Assembly (NCBI GenBank): GCA_933228675.1
Contig: OW121743.1
Location: 79,727,995-79,791,994, forward strand
Reading direction: 5' to 3'
Source: Stomorhina lunata
Lineage: Eukaryota > Arthropoda > Insecta > Diptera > Rhiniidae
Length of the DNA: 64,000 nt
Shown: positions 48,501-57,718 of the stretch, piece after piece
Position numbering within the stretch: the first letter of the stretch is position 1
Layout: each line of letters starts with the position of its first letter
Translations under genes and position numbers: made by a program
The notes under the pieces: model-generated
Database searches by the model: none
The model's input: the letters and a program-made list of their open reading frames with translations, nothing else
What the model was told of the DNA's origin: nothing

Positions 48501-51500
48501 GAAGTGGTAGATTCCGAAACTTCCCCTGATTGTGATTTTTGGGTTTCGGTTTCGCTTTCATTGTCCACCGCTGTTAATCTAGTTAGAGGTACATATGGTT
48601 TTCTGGGAGTAAAAGGTTTATTGGATTCCTGTAAATCTCCTTCACCTGAATTCTCTTCTTTAATTTCAGCAGTAGATTCGCTTTCGGTTACTCTGGTTCT
48701 GGGTATAAAAGGTTTTCTGGGAGCAAAAGGTTTGGTGGATTCTTCTAAAGCATCTTCGCCTGAAGATTCCTCTTTAATTTCTGTAGTAGATTCACTTTCG
48801 GTTATTTTGGTTTTGGTTATAAAAGGTTTTCTGGGAGCAAAAGGTTTGGTGGATTCTTCTAAAGCACCTTCTCCTGAAGATTCCTCTTTAATTTCTGTAG
48901 TAGATTCACTTTCGGTTATTTTGGTTCTGGGCACATAAGGTTTTCTAGGAGCAAAAGGTTTTTTAGTTTCTAATAAATCTCCATCTCCAGAAGATTCCTT
49001 GGATTCTGTGGTAATTTCACCTGCTTCCTCATCGTCAACTCCATTGGAATTTACTCCATTAGAATTGTTTCTTTCGGCCAAGAGTTTCTTAAGTCTTGAA
49101 CTTACTACTCCTTGATCCTCATCACCCTTGGCAAGATTAGTCTGAACCTTATCCCGGATTTTTTGCAAACTTAAGCTTCCTTGTGTAGTGGAATCTCTTT
49201 CATTTTCGTCTACTTTGTAGCTTGTGGAGGTAGAGATATTTTGAGTTTCCAAAAGCTTCTTCAGCTTAATGTTAACTACTCCCTCCTCCTGATCACCCTT
49301 GGCCAATTCTTGTTTTACTTTGTTGCGCAATTTGAGTAGATTATTCTCCTTTTCTTCAACCTCAGTTTCAGATTTCGAGGACTTGAAGCGATTGCTTAAA
49401 ACTCCTTCAACTTCACTGCCCTTGGTCAACTCTTGTTTGACCTTGTTGCGCAGTTTGAGTAAGGGATCATCTTTTTCGTTAACCTCCTGTTCATCGTTGG
49501 TTTTGGTGATTTTAAAACGATCGCTTAAGACACCCTCTTCCTGATTGCCCTTAGCCAGATCTTGTTTAACCTTATTCCGTAATTTCGAGAAGGCATCATC
49601 CTTTTCATTGTCTTCTTCTTTGGTTACCTTTGTAATTTTAAAACGACTAGTAAGTATTCCATCTTCTTGGTTACCCTTAGCTAAATCTTCTTTGACTTTA
49701 TTACGCAATTTCAGTAAGGGATCATTTGTTACTTCCTCCTCATCATCAGTTTTGTTATTTCTAAAGCGTGTACTTAGTACACCTTCCTCCTGTTGCCCGG
49801 ATTGCTCAGTTATTACCTTCTTACGTAGGTTTTGTAGGTTAATTAAACGGGTAGTGGAAGTTTGTGAGGTTTCATTGGAAGTTTCGCTTTCATTTTCCTT
49901 GAGAGTGGTAGTTTCAGATTCAGAAGCGTTAGTGGTCTCGCCTTCCTCTTTGGTTTCCAAGCTACTTGTTGTAGTTGCAGCAGCATTTGAGGGTTTGGAG
50001 AATCTAAAACGATTGGTGGAAGTGTAAATAGTGCTACTTAAGGGCTTAGAGGTGGTGGAGGATTTGTTTTCCTCTGCATCTGTTTCCTCATTTTCTTCAC
50101 TATCTTCATCTTCGTCGTCTTCTTCCTCTTCATCCTCATTTTCTTGTTTTTCTTCACTGGTTTTAGAACTTTTAGTTATTGAGGATTGTTGTCTACTGGC
50201 ATATCTATTGCGATTGTTAGTGCCAAACAAGGAAGTTCTTGCTGTGGTCGATACCGCACTGGGTAGGGTAAACTTATTTCTTCCACGATTTAATAACAAA
50301 CCTGATTGCTTCTTCTCCTCTTCCTCTGTCTCTAGGTTATCATCAACTTCACTCTGTTCATCATTTTCTAAAGTGTTTTGATTGCCCTTTTGGGTAATAT
50401 TAATTCTTGAATTGCGACTCAAACCAAACCTAGTAGCATTTTGTCTTCTCTGCAAGAAAGTAGAAGTAGTGGTAACTGAGGAAGATTCACTTTCCTTTTC
50501 CTTTGGACTCTCGGTGCTTGGATTTACCGGTCTTATTAATTTACGCACAATCTTGCGGAAGCGTTTGGGTGTGGGTGAGGTTTGTGATGCTGGTATAGCA
50601 GTTTGTGTTTCAGTGGTTTCGTTTTCAGTTTCTGTTAGTGTTTGGGTTTTAGCTATTTGAGAATCTACTTCACTAAAACTACTTAGTTTAACTATATTTT
50701 GGGTTTCAGTGTGGCTAGAATCTAAATTAGTAGCACTACTATTTTCATTGGCAGTGATATTGATATTTGTATTATTGTTATTTGAGACTACGGGACGTTT
50801 TAGTTTAATAACTTTAATGCGTCTTTGCAAAGGTGTAGCCGGACTAGAAGGACTCTCTGTGGTGGTGGTGGTGATGGGTGCAGTTGTTTCGGTTATAATT
50901 GTGCTGGTTTCTATATCACTCTCACTTTCATCATTATCAACATTTACCTGAGCTTTGGCAGCATATTTTTTGGGGGCATCTGTTGAAACTTCTTTAACTT
51001 CCTCTGGTTTTTCGGTAGTAGTTGTTGTTGTTCTAGAAGTTGTCGTTGTTGTTCTACGTTGGAATTGATATTTCTGAAAACGTCGTTTAGAATCATTATC
51101 ATCTCCCTTATTAACATTATTATCATTAGACTTATTACTATCTTGTGACCTAATTTCTTCATCATCATCATCTTCATTTTGATCTTCATCAATATTATCC
51201 CTTAGCTTAACATTATCATCATCATCATCATCATTATGATTTTGATTTATATGACTAGGTGCCTTGTTAGTATTGGTTTGACTTAAATTAGTTTTAACTC
51301 TATTTAAATAATTGGCTACGGTGCTATTGCTACGTTTAGTGTTACCAAACCTATTAGTGTTAGTAGTTGATTTTATGGCCACCTCTTTATCATTATCCTC
51401 TGTTGTTAATTCAGAGGTCTTAGAGGTATCTATGATTGTGGTGGTTTGTGTTTTGGATCTAGTGTTTAGTAAATTTTTACGTCTATCATTCACTAGCCCT

Positions 51501-54500
51501 GGTTCGTTGTCATTTTCCTGAGTTGTTTGTCCTAATCTAATGCGATTGCGTAAAGTTTGTAATGCGGAACTTGGTTCCTTAGAGGCAAGTTCATTACTGG
51601 CAAGTTTTTGTTCATTTTCATGAGTGATTTCCTCTTCTTCTTCCCCTTCATTTTCGTTATTCTCTTCATCTAAAAACTCTTCTTCCTCTTCATTATCTTC
51701 TTCGCCCACCTCGGCTTGAGGTCGCCTAGGTAAGGGTCGTTTAAATTGTGGTCTATTGAAATTGAAAGGTTTTAAGTTAAGTTTTGTCTCTGTCTCGGTT
51801 TTAGTTTGGGTATTGGTATTGATGCTTTGAACTCTGAAGGAACCAAAATTACGTCGTGTGGTCACTTCGGAAGTTGTATCTTCTTCTTCTTCTCCGTCAT
51901 TCTCATCTTCGTTTTTGCGACTATACAAATTTCTATTGATACTTGATCTTGGCGCTTGCGTGGTTGAAAGAATTTGTGTACGAGAATTTATATTAAGCCT
52001 TTGACGTTGACTGAATGAACCTAATGAACGAGGTGTTGAGACTTCTATGGATTCATCAGTTTCCTCTTGATCATTCTTGTTATTTGTATCCTCAACGCTG
52101 GGAGCTTTTGTGTTCGCTTTGAATTTATTAAATCTGTTAAAGGTTCTCTTGGTAGAAGACTCTTCATTACTTGTCTCTTCCTTAGCAGAATGAATTGATG
52201 ATTCCTTTGTAGTTTGGAATCTATTCAGTCTAGTAAGGGTTCTTTCGGTGGTCGAATCACTCGAACTCTCCAGCTCTTGTTCTTCAGTAGAAGACTTAAA
52301 AGCAGCTTCTGTTGAAGTTTGGAAGCGGTTAAGTCTATTGAAAGTTTTGCGTGTAGTGGTATCAGTTTTGCTAAGATCCTCTTCTTCCTTTTCTACGAGA
52401 TCCTCAGATTCGGGAGCTATTGTAGTAGTTCTGCCAAGTAAGGCTTTGGAACGATTAATAGTTATCAAAGATTTTCTTGTAGTTAAAGGCACATTTTGAT
52501 CGTTATTTTTCTCAGAGAAGTCTGTAGCGGAGGCATCAGTTGTAGTAGATATGGGTCTTTTGGCTATAAAACTGCGACGTGTTGAGGGTTTTGACAAATT
52601 CGATTCTGTTGTACTTTCTTCTTGATCTGGAAGATTGCTAACAGTAGTTTCTTCTTCTTTTACATTATTATCTGTCACATCTTCGTTTTTAGAGTTATCT
52701 ACAGAACCACTCTCACTTTTTGCGATAGTGCTTTCTTCAGTTTCTTCCTTTACGCTAGTAACTGGGATTTCTGTTGTGGTTGTTGGCAAACGTATACGTT
52801 TACGTATGATGACCTTACGACGTGGTGTAGATGATTCGTCAAATGTCTCAGGAGTACTGGTTTCCAAAGATTCTTCTAAGGTCGTTGACTCAGAGCGGTT
52901 GGACACTGTTTCTTTATGCTCCTCTAAGTTAGAAACTGTTTCGTTCTTCACTTCACCAATTTTTATTGATGATTCTTTGTCTTCAGACGTGGTTGAATTT
53001 TCCACTATGGAATTTTCATTTGTTGTTTTTTCTTCTAAGAACGATTCAGTGGTAGTGGTAGGTCTTGTAAAACCACCGAATGGTTTTCTAGTTATCAAAG
53101 TACGTTTGGTGGTTACATCCTTATTCTCATCTTCAGTTTCCTCTAAGATCTCTTCAGTAGCTGTGCTAGTTGCTGCAGTGCTAGAGGTAGCTGAAGGTCT
53201 TTTGAAACCTCCAAAAGGTTTTCTAGTTATCAAAGTACGTTTAGTGGTCACATCCTCATTACCATCTTCAGTTTCCTCTAAGATATCTTCAGTAGTTGCG
53301 CTAGTTGCTTCGGTACTTGAGGGACGTGTAAAGCCTCCAAAGGGCCTTCTTGTGGGCAAAGTACGTTTGGTGGCAGTTTCCACTTTAATACCATCACTAT
53401 CGCTTTCCTTAGTACTATTTAAATCTTCTGTTAAAGCTTCAATAGTCAATGCCTTTGTTCTTGAAGAAATTCCAAATTGTTTTCTTGTGATTGAAGCTCG
53501 TTTACTGGAGACCTCATCAGTTGTGATTGTTTCTTCATCATTGTCTGTAACAGTAGCTTCGGTAGTTGTTGTAAAGCCTCGATTAAGGCCACCAAATCGT
53601 TTTTTTGTAATCAAACTTTGTTTAGTTGTAGCTTCCTCAGTTGTGGATGCTTCATTATTTTGTGTAGAACTGTCGGCATCCTCGGCAGCAACTGTGGTAG
53701 ATGCAATCTTAGAGCGATTAAAACCATTTAATGGTCTGCGGACAAGCAGAGAGCGTTTAGTAGTAACTTCTTCAGTTGTGTGTTCGGTTGTACTCTCAGC
53801 ATCTTCAGCTACAGCTTCCGTAGTGGTTGCCTTAGATCGATTGAAATTTCCAAATGCTTTTCTTGTAGGCAAAGTGCGTTTTGTAGTTACCTCCACTTTT
53901 GAAGAGGATGTACTCTCTGTTTGATCGTCTTCATTTGGGATTTCCGTAGTACTTCGTATACGATTGATACCAGCAAATGGCTTTCTTGTGGCTAGAGTAC
54001 GTTTTGTGGTTGCTTCCTCAGTGGTTGAACTATCGTCAGTGCTTTCCATTGTACTGGTTTCTTCTTGGACTAGAGCTTTAGTTGTGGTAGTAGGTATCGG
54101 GGTTGTCTCTTCAAAATCATCTTTTGTCTTTGTTGAGAGATTGGTTTCATCCGTTATGGCTTCGGTGGTAGACATATAAGTTTTTTCCGTGGAAGCTTCT
54201 TCTGTAGCATCTTGTATTTCAGTAGAAGGTGTAGTGGATTCTTGCAAGTCTTTATCGTTTTTCTTAGTGTTCTTATTTGTACTGTTATCTTCTTCGATGG
54301 ATGCCTCCGTAATTGACTCTTCTGTTGAAGCTTCTTTATCCAAAATTTCTTCATTATATTTTTCCGTAGTTTCCGTTTCTTGAGAGCCTTCAGTAATAAC
54401 TTCTTCACTATCATTACTATTCTCCTCTAAAATAACATCTGTTTCCGTTGTAGAATCGATAGCACTTGATTCTGTGGTTGAATCTGTTGTTATGCTTTTA

Positions 54501-57500
54501 CCAGTAGCGCTATCCTCATCATTATCGAGAGTGCTATCAGTTACTTTTCCTAAAGTTTCGGTAGATGATGATAGAGAAACTTCTGTAGAAACTTCGTCGT
54601 TAGCAGTTTCGTTGCTTTCAGTCGTACTTAAACTATCTTCAGTTGTAGCTTCAGTAGTTGTAAGTCTCTTAAAGCCAACTAATTGCTTTCTAGCTGGTAA
54701 TGTTTTCCGCAGCGAAGATTCCTTTAAAGTTGTACTTTTAGATTCTACATCGTCTGTTAAAGCTTCGATAGACGATACCTTTGTTCTTGAAGAAATTCCA
54801 AATTGTTTTCTTGTGAGTGAAGTTTGCTTACTGGATAACTTTCCAGTTGTGGATGTTTCTTCATTATTGTCTATTGTACTATCAGAGTATTCTGTATAAG
54901 CTTCAGTAGTAGTTGCGGATCCTCGATTTAGGCCTCCAAAACGTTTTTTTGTAATCAAAGTTCGTTTGGTTGTAGCTTCCTCAGTTATGGATGCTTCATT
55001 ATTTTCTGTAGTACTGTCGGCATCATCAGCAGCAACTATGGTTGATGCAATCTTGGAGCGATTGAAACCATTTAATGGTCTGCGGACAAGCAGAGAGCGT
55101 TTAGTAGTAACTTCTTCAGTTGTAAAATCACTGTGTTCCGTAGTGCTCTCAGAATCTTCAACTACAGTTTCCGTAGTGGTTGCCTTAGATCGATTGAAAT
55201 TTCCAAATGCTTTTCTTGTAGGCAAAGTGCGTTTTGTAGTTGCCTCCACTTTTGAAGAGGATGTACTATCAGGTTCTTCGTCTTCATCTGGGACTTCAGT
55301 AGTAGTTCGTATACGATTGATACCAGCAAATGGCTTTCTTGTGGCTAAAGTACGTTTAGTGGTAGCTTCCTCAGTGGTTGGACTATCGTCATTGCTTTTA
55401 ACTGTACTGGTTTCTTCTTGAATTGGAGTTTTAGTTGTGGTAGTTAGCCTAACAAATGGTCGTTTCGGTATAGAGGTTGTCTTTTCAATATCAGATATAG
55501 TTGTTACATCTGTTGTGGCTTCGGAAGAAGAAGCTTCTTCTGTAGCAGAAGCTTCTTCTGTAGCATCTTGTATTTCAGGGCTAATGGTAGTAAAGATTGT
55601 AGTGGATTCAGTAGTACTTGCATTATCTTCAGTTGTAGCTTCGGTAGTTATAGGTCTCTTAAAACCAAAAGAAGATTCCTTCAAAGTATTAATTTTAGTT
55701 TCCTTTTCTGTACTACTTTCAGCTTCTTCCGTAGTTGCTTCCGAAGCTGTAGTAGTTATTAACTTGCTCAAACCTCCAAACGAATGTCTAGTGGGTGTGG
55801 CAAAACTACGACGTGTTGAAGTTTCTACTTTGTCTTCAGGTTCATCTTCTTCATACACTTCCTCATTCTTAGGAGTGGTAGTACTAAAACGATTTAAACG
55901 ATTGATGGCACGTCTTGTAGTAGTTTCCTTGGTAGGGGAATCCTCACCTTCATCGTTAGGATTTTCGGTAGTTGTACCATAACGTATTAAACGGTTAAAA
56001 GAATGTTCGGTTGAAGAGTCTGTGTCATCGGTATCCTCTGTAGTTGTTCGGATACGAAGACCTTTTGAACGATTTTCCAGTAGTAGAGACTTACGAGTAG
56101 TGACTTCTTCCTCTTGATCACTTTCACCTCCAACATGATCCGCAATTTTCTTAGTAGTCGTTTTAAAACGAGCATTTAGGCCTTTCTGACGATTACCAGA
56201 CAAAAGACTTTGGCTAGTGGTACTTTCAGGGGTTTCACCTTCATCATCTTCTTCTTCACCTAAAGTCTTGACTGTTGTTGTACGGAAATGCTTAAGTGAA
56301 GCCAAAGATCTTCTGGTGGTTGAATCTGTTGAAGTTTCTTTATCATCTACGGGAGCAGATGTTGTGGATTTAATAAGGGGACGATTAATTCTGGTATAGG
56401 TTCTCTTTGAATCATTTTTAGTCAAGGATTTACTTTCATCTGTTGAAGTTTCCTCATCATCTACAGGAGCAGATGTTGTGGATTTAATAAGGGGACGATT
56501 AATTCTGGTAAAGGTTCTATTTGAAACATTTGTAGTCAAGGATTCACTTTCAAATTTTCTTGAATTTTCGGTAGACTCCTCGGGAATGGGTGTGGTTGAA
56601 TCTCTATCTAAAGTTGACGAATCTGTTACTGTAGTTGATTCCTCTGTAACAGGTGCTTCAGTAGTAACCCTTATACGTTTTGTTAATATGATTTGTCTGG
56701 GATTTGAAGTGGTAGTTTCTTCAGTTAAAGGAAGCAATGTAGATTCCGTTGATTCTTCCCGAGGTATTTCTGAAGAACTTTCTTCTTCATCTAAAGTCCT
56801 GACTGTTGTTGTACGGAAATGTTTAAGTGAAGCTAAATTTCTTCTGGTGGTTGTATCTGTTAAAGTTTCTTCATCATCTACGGGAGCAGATGTTGTAGAC
56901 TTAATTAGGGGACGATTAATTTTGGTATAGGTTCTATTTGAAACATTTGTAGTCAAGGATTCACTTTCAAATTTTCTTAAATTTTCGGTAGACTCCTCGG
57001 GGATGGGTGTGGTTGAATCTCTATCTAAAGTTGATGAATCTGTTACTGTAGTTGATTCCTCTGCACCAGGTGCTACAGTAGTAATCATTATACGTTTCTT
57101 TAATAAGATTTTTCTGGGATTTGAAGTGGTAGTTTCTTCAGTTAAAGGAACCAATGTAGATTCCGTTGATTCTTCTCGAGGTATTTCTGAAGATTTTTCT
57201 ACTGCTTCTTCATCTTCTTGGGTTGTGTGCTTTTCTGTGTGAACAGTAGAAGATTCTTCCTCTTGCTTAAATGTGGTAGTTTCTGGTCTTACTGTAGTAG
57301 ATCTGAAATGATTTCTGGTTTCTAAAGTTGTTTTGGTAACATTATCATCATCTTCGTGGGTTTCATTTTCAGTTGAGGTTTCCGGTTTATGGGTAGTGGT
57401 TTTGTATAATTTTCTAGGCGAAACTGTAGTTTCCGATTCAGGTTCACCTAATGCGTTTATTTGTACATGGAGAGCTTCTTCTCCAGTTGTCAGCTTTTTA

Positions 57501-57712
57501 AATGTCTTAAAGGTCTTGCCAGTTTTTCCAAAGGCTTCATTTACATTCAAGGAATTTGTATGGGTTTTTTCATTTATTTTATCCTTATCTCTTATTTTAC
57601 TTGCTTTCTTAACATCACTTTCCTCCATAACCTCTTCGGCCGATGAAACATAGGTTGAGCCAAGAGATTCATCCTCCCCCAGGTGCCCTAATTTGACCCG
57701 GGGGTTTTCAAT
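45512..57712 (-). CDS. Giant mucin-like protein, -1 frame extension (same gene)
   Basis: This frame is -1 relative to the upstream one and stays open for 4,066 codons from 57712 to TGA at 45514-45512. It has no convincing start of its own: the first ATG (57628) lies inside continuous coding-like sequence, and the preceding residues IENPRVKLGHLGEDES are non-repetitive and look translated. It is therefore best read as the product of -1 frameshifting. Visible parts: TTT-rich repeats with paired modules (57250-56400), about ten TTKRTLxTRKPFGGF modules (55400-53040), NRFxT modules (52500-52000), D/E-rich linkers, LRNKVKQ modules (49830-49060), KPFAPRKPF modules (48980-48570), a non-repetitive segment (about 47070-46560), then polyGln runs. 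The composition matches the upstream frame. A phase-0 GTTAGT donor sits three codons before the TGA, so this stop may be used only when the intron is retained. Function is unknown; extracellular matrix or cuticle is inference. Confidence 0.85.
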   Translation of the reverse strand: MENPRVKLGHLGEDESLGSTYVSSAEEVMEESDVKKASKIRDKDKINEKTHTNSLNVNEAFGKTGKTFKTFKKLTTGEEALHVQINALGEPESETTVSPRKLYKTTTHKPETSTENETHEDDDNVTKTTLETRNHFRSTTVRPETTTFKQEEESSTVHTEKHTTQEDEEAVEKSSEIPREESTESTLVPLTEETTTSNPRKILLKKRIMITTVAPGAEESTTVTDSSTLDRDSTTPIPEESTENLRKFESESLTTNVSNRTYTKINRPLIKSTTSAPVDDEETLTDTTTRRNLASLKHFRTTTVRTLDEEESSSEIPREESTESTLLPLTEETTTSNPRQIILTKRIRVTTEAPVTEESTTVTDSSTLDRDSTTPIPEESTENSRKFESESLTTNVSNRTFTRINRPLIKSTTSAPVDDEETSTDESKSLTKNDSKRTYTRINRPLIKSTTSAPVDDKETSTDSTTRRSLASLKHFRTTTVKTLGEEEDDEGETPESTTSQSLLSGNRQKGLNARFKTTTKKIADHVGGESDQEEEVTTRKSLLLENRSKGLRIRTTTEDTDDTDSSTEHSFNRLIRYGTTTENPNDEGEDSPTKETTTRRAINRLNRFSTTTPKNEEVYEEDEPEDKVETSTRRSFATPTRHSFGGLSKLITTTASEATTEEAESSTEKETKINTLKESSFGFKRPITTEATTEDNASTTESTTIFTTISPEIQDATEEASATEEASSSEATTDVTTISDIEKTTSIPKRPFVRLTTTTKTPIQEETSTVKSNDDSPTTEEATTKRTLATRKPFAGINRIRTTTEVPDEDEEPDSTSSSKVEATTKRTLPTRKAFGNFNRSKATTTETVVEDSESTTEHSDFTTEEVTTKRSLLVRRPLNGFNRSKIASTIVAADDADSTTENNEASITEEATTKRTLITKKRFGGLNRGSATTTEAYTEYSDSTIDNNEETSTTGKLSSKQTSLTRKQFGISSRTKVSSIEALTDDVESKSTTLKESSLRKTLPARKQLVGFKRLTTTEATTEDSLSTTESNETANDEVSTEVSLSSSTETLGKVTDSTLDNDEDSATGKSITTDSTTESSAIDSTTETDVILEENSNDSEEVITEGSQETETTEKYNEEILDKEASTEESITEASIEEDNSTNKNTKKNDKDLQESTTPSTEIQDATEEASTEKTYMSTTEAITDETNLSTKTKDDFEETTPIPTTTTKALVQEETSTMESTDDSSTTEEATTKRTLATRKPFAGINRIRSTTEIPNEDDQTESTSSSKVEVTTKRTLPTRKAFGNFNRSKATTTEAVAEDAESTTEHTTEEVTTKRSLLVRRPLNGFNRSKIASTTVAAEDADSSTQNNEASTTEEATTKQSLITKKRFGGLNRGFTTTTEATVTDNDEETITTDEVSSKRASITRKQFGISSRTKALTIEALTEDLNSTKESDSDGIKVETATKRTLPTRRPFGGFTRPSSTEATSATTEDILEETEDGNEDVTTKRTLITRKPFGGFKRPSATSSTAATSTATEEILEETEDENKDVTTKRTLITRKPFGGFTRPTTTTESFLEEKTTNENSIVENSTTSEDKESSIKIGEVKNETVSNLEEHKETVSNRSESTTLEESLETSTPETFDESSTPRRKVIIRKRIRLPTTTTEIPVTSVKEETEESTIAKSESGSVDNSKNEDVTDNNVKEEETTVSNLPDQEESTTESNLSKPSTRRSFIAKRPISTTTDASATDFSEKNNDQNVPLTTRKSLITINRSKALLGRTTTIAPESEDLVEKEEEDLSKTDTTTRKTFNRLNRFQTSTEAAFKSSTEEQELESSSDSTTERTLTRLNRFQTTKESSIHSAKEETSNEESSTKRTFNRFNKFKANTKAPSVEDTNNKNDQEETDESIEVSTPRSLGSFSQRQRLNINSRTQILSTTQAPRSSINRNLYSRKNEDENDGEEEEDTTSEVTTRRNFGSFRVQSINTNTQTKTETETKLNLKPFNFNRPQFKRPLPRRPQAEVGEEDNEEEEEFLDEENNENEGEEEEEITHENEQKLASNELASKEPSSALQTLRNRIRLGQTTQENDNEPGLVNDRRKNLLNTRSKTQTTTIIDTSKTSELTTEDNDKEVAIKSTTNTNRFGNTKRSNSTVANYLNRVKTNLSQTNTNKAPSHINQNHNDDDDDDNVKLRDNIDEDQNEDDDDEEIRSQDSNKSNDNNVNKGDDNDSKRRFQKYQFQRRTTTTTSRTTTTTTEKPEEVKEVSTDAPKKYAAKAQVNVDNDESESDIETSTIITETTAPITTTTTESPSSPATPLQRRIKVIKLKRPVVSNNNNTNINITANENSSATNLDSSHTETQNIVKLSSFSEVDSQIAKTQTLTETENETTETQTAIPASQTSPTPKRFRKIVRKLIRPVNPSTESPKEKESESSSVTTTSTFLQRRQNATRFGLSRNSRINITQKGNQNTLENDEQSEVDDNLETEEEEKKQSGLLLNRGRNKFTLPSAVSTTARTSLFGTNNRNRYASRQQSSITKSSKTSEEKQENEDEEEEDDEDEDSEENEETDAEENKSSTTSKPLSSTIYTSTNRFRFSKPSNAAATTTSSLETKEEGETTNASESETTTLKENESETSNETSQTSTTRLINLQNLRKKVITEQSGQQEEGVLSTRFRNNKTDDEEEVTNDPLLKLRNKVKEDLAKGNQEDGILTSRFKITKVTKEEDNEKDDAFSKLRNKVKQDLAKGNQEEGVLSDRFKITKTNDEQEVNEKDDPLLKLRNKVKQELTKGSEVEGVLSNRFKSSKSETEVEEKENNLLKLRNKVKQELAKGDQEEGVVNIKLKKLLETQNISTSTSYKVDENERDSTTQGSLSLQKIRDKVQTNLAKGDEDQGVVSSRLKKLLAERNNSNGVNSNGVDDEEAGEITTESKESSGDGDLLETKKPFAPRKPYVPRTKITESESTTEIKEESSGEGALEESTKPFAPRKPFITKTKITESESTTEIKEESSGEDALEESTKPFAPRKPFIPRTRVTESESTAEIKEENSGEGDLQESNKPFTPRKPYVPLTRLTAVDNESETETQKSQSGEVSESTTSAPRVKPTFRRKLVAKRPYVPTKPPLGALSSTTFKVPTTKGKKKYVRRKFGRFHPFNASNRNTGDGFVRKDPRGNILPGTDRFKVEGSAGGQSGDGEDYEEYDEEEGEEDEQEQVVDKIKSIIASKPVQPIKPVVARPPGLFNRPPSTILKKPSDLSKEQGSGDKEDEEEEDGDEESEDEEEEEVEEDEEESGDTEKSPVNRPAYKPKDNRIPPGARPSLTTTPTINKPFAPSRAANNPYRPGAVTTTAPGNKLSNRLGSSSRTTVKPRVANRPLGVSVPNLTNKPVAKDYERTTVLIPTKPAPFINPNTRAYERKYTGPTTESYDSNDNNPLIEDLNIEAINARNKKIFDINSKKHTPLKPKVVNIPVAYNRENNTQLNTEFENEDNINYETTSVVDGFETTITSNTNTQEQDQSGTLENTLIGTQITDDANQSNDANNLNEISSQDASYSTTPPPSTTLLHIFTLSDDDHTTPNPLSVHRYITESIKPKHKVVEINRIVEINSKEEKLRRKSKANTVVAVEGSQTYRVESLPHVEQLGEISVVKYVHQVDGSDIKIEGRSTVTDYTPTEFTNAEGSVPVGYSVLGDNAADERFGKALVPAVIREAIETSTISLEGLFEHARKGKVLNTIDDGLFVKTELATVDEVSTENPKSSNAESSTEKPQEPKIETSTESFNILKSVAFETAKINLEPNSQEVEINEKSSLSGSQTSSSFSSTLTTTTQQDQQQQQQQYTSIPVLTTTTAPEILKVESSTVAAEETKATTVAAALFPQYVRPIVPLLRPESNESSPLVISIANLDKVILSKVKKMINGVEVEEDEQQQQQQQPLSQNQQPEQAQIPTENPDSLTLNSSNNNFVTQDKGQTLETQTQQHEQHSEILDSNGAFSSRLASVIKAPLLNSLTQLDKQKSQSQSESSKNPLGQAEQVTQTELYTINEGSVGSTTSSTIGSKISETISYSSETTVVRRKGKSRKLKNNQNTTTTHNTTFAPAIGVSP
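45518..45523 (-). promoter_or_regulatory. Candidate 5' splice donor GTTAGT at the end of the giant exon
   Basis: The minus strand reads ATA GGA, then GTT AGT CCG TGA. Splitting before GTTAGT leaves the exon ending on a complete GGA codon (phase 0). This agrees with the phase-0 acceptor of the compositionally matching exon ending at 10568. GTTAGT is a usable but not optimal donor (consensus GTRAGT). If it is not used, translation stops after V-S-P. Confidence 0.45.
46560..47070 (-). other. Non-repetitive, possibly globular segment of the giant protein
   Basis: Unlike the rest of the protein, this stretch is not low complexity. Readable pieces are ITESIKPKHKVVEINRIVEI, YRVESLPHVEQLGEISVVKY, YTPTEFTNAEGSVPVGYSVL and LEGLFEHARKGKVLNTIDDG. 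It contains aromatic, Gly and hydrophobic residues with amphipathic spacing, as expected for a folded or strongly constrained domain. I cannot assign it to a named domain. Confidence 0.6.
48570..48980 (-). repeat. KPFAPRKPF coding modules
   Basis: Four modules of about 33 residues carry ESxxKPFxPRKPxxPxT followed by ESESTTEIKEESSGEG. The middle copies are nearly identical at DNA level, a sign of recent unequal exchange. Confidence 0.8.
49060..49830 (-). repeat. LRNKVKQELAKG coding modules
   Basis: Six or seven modules of about 45 residues carry L-R-(N/D)-K-V, then (E/Q)(E/D)L(A/T)KGxxEEGVLSxRFK. They are richer in Lys/Leu and less Thr-rich than the rest, with heptad-like spacing that could form short helices. 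The helical reading is inference. Confidence 0.7.
53040..55400 (-). repeat. TTKRTLxTRKPFGGF coding modules with an internal block duplication
   Basis: About ten modules share (A/V)TTKR(T/S)L, a basic/aromatic core (TRKPFxGF, VRRPLNGF, TKKRFGGL) and an acidic or Thr-rich linker. A block of four or five successive modules (KPFAGINRIR, KAFGNFNRSK, RRPLNGFNRSK, KKRFGGLNRG, KQFGISSRTK) occurs twice, offset by about 1.35 kb (roughly 54800-55400 and 53450-54050). Confidence 0.75.
56440..57200 (-). repeat. Two-copy coding duplication near the start of the -1 frame
   Basis: A module containing EESTESTL, PLTEETTTSNPR, TVTDSSTLDRDSTTPIPEES, LTTNVSNRT and INRPLIKSTTSAPVDD occurs twice with an offset of about 420 bases. 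The last part (RTYTRINRPLIKS) occurs a third time around 56350-56440. High nucleotide similarity suggests recent duplication. Confidence 0.75.
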
Positions 57713-57718
57713 AAAAAA
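57676..57718 (-). promoter_or_regulatory. Candidate -1 programmed ribosomal frameshift signal
   Basis: On the minus strand frame 0 reads CAT TTT TTA TTG. The heptamer T_TTT_TTA (57718-57712) therefore fits X_XXY_YYZ in the correct phase; it is the same heptamer as the classic gag-pol site of HIV-1. A 7-base spacer, TTGAAAA (57711-57705), follows. Then comes a stem: CCCCCGGGT (57704-57696) pairs with ACCTGGGGG (57684-57676) over 9 bp with one G.U pair, closing an 11-base loop. The frame-0 TAG (57690-57688) is inside the loop. After slippage, reading resumes at 57712 with ATT GAA AAC and stays open for over 4,000 codons. Loop bases GGGC (57688-57685) or TAGG (57690-57687) could pair weakly with GCTC (57660-57657) or CCTA (57654-57651), so a pseudoknot is possible but not shown. 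The alternative is one missing T in the T6 run. Confidence 0.75.

Noticed and set aside
52635..53924. 429-codon plus-strand ORF (Val/Ser-rich)
   Set aside because: Antisense shadow of Thr/Glu-rich repeats; a large antisense ORF is expected from this codon usage.
57628..57630. ATG as an independent start of a second gene
   Set aside because: No non-coding spacer or promoter; the frame is open and coding-like upstream of it into the frame-0 overlap.
57688..57697. GTCAAATTAG at the frame junction as a tiny GT...AG intron
   Set aside because: Ten bases is far below any spliceosomal intron, and the segment is the loop of the frameshift hairpin.
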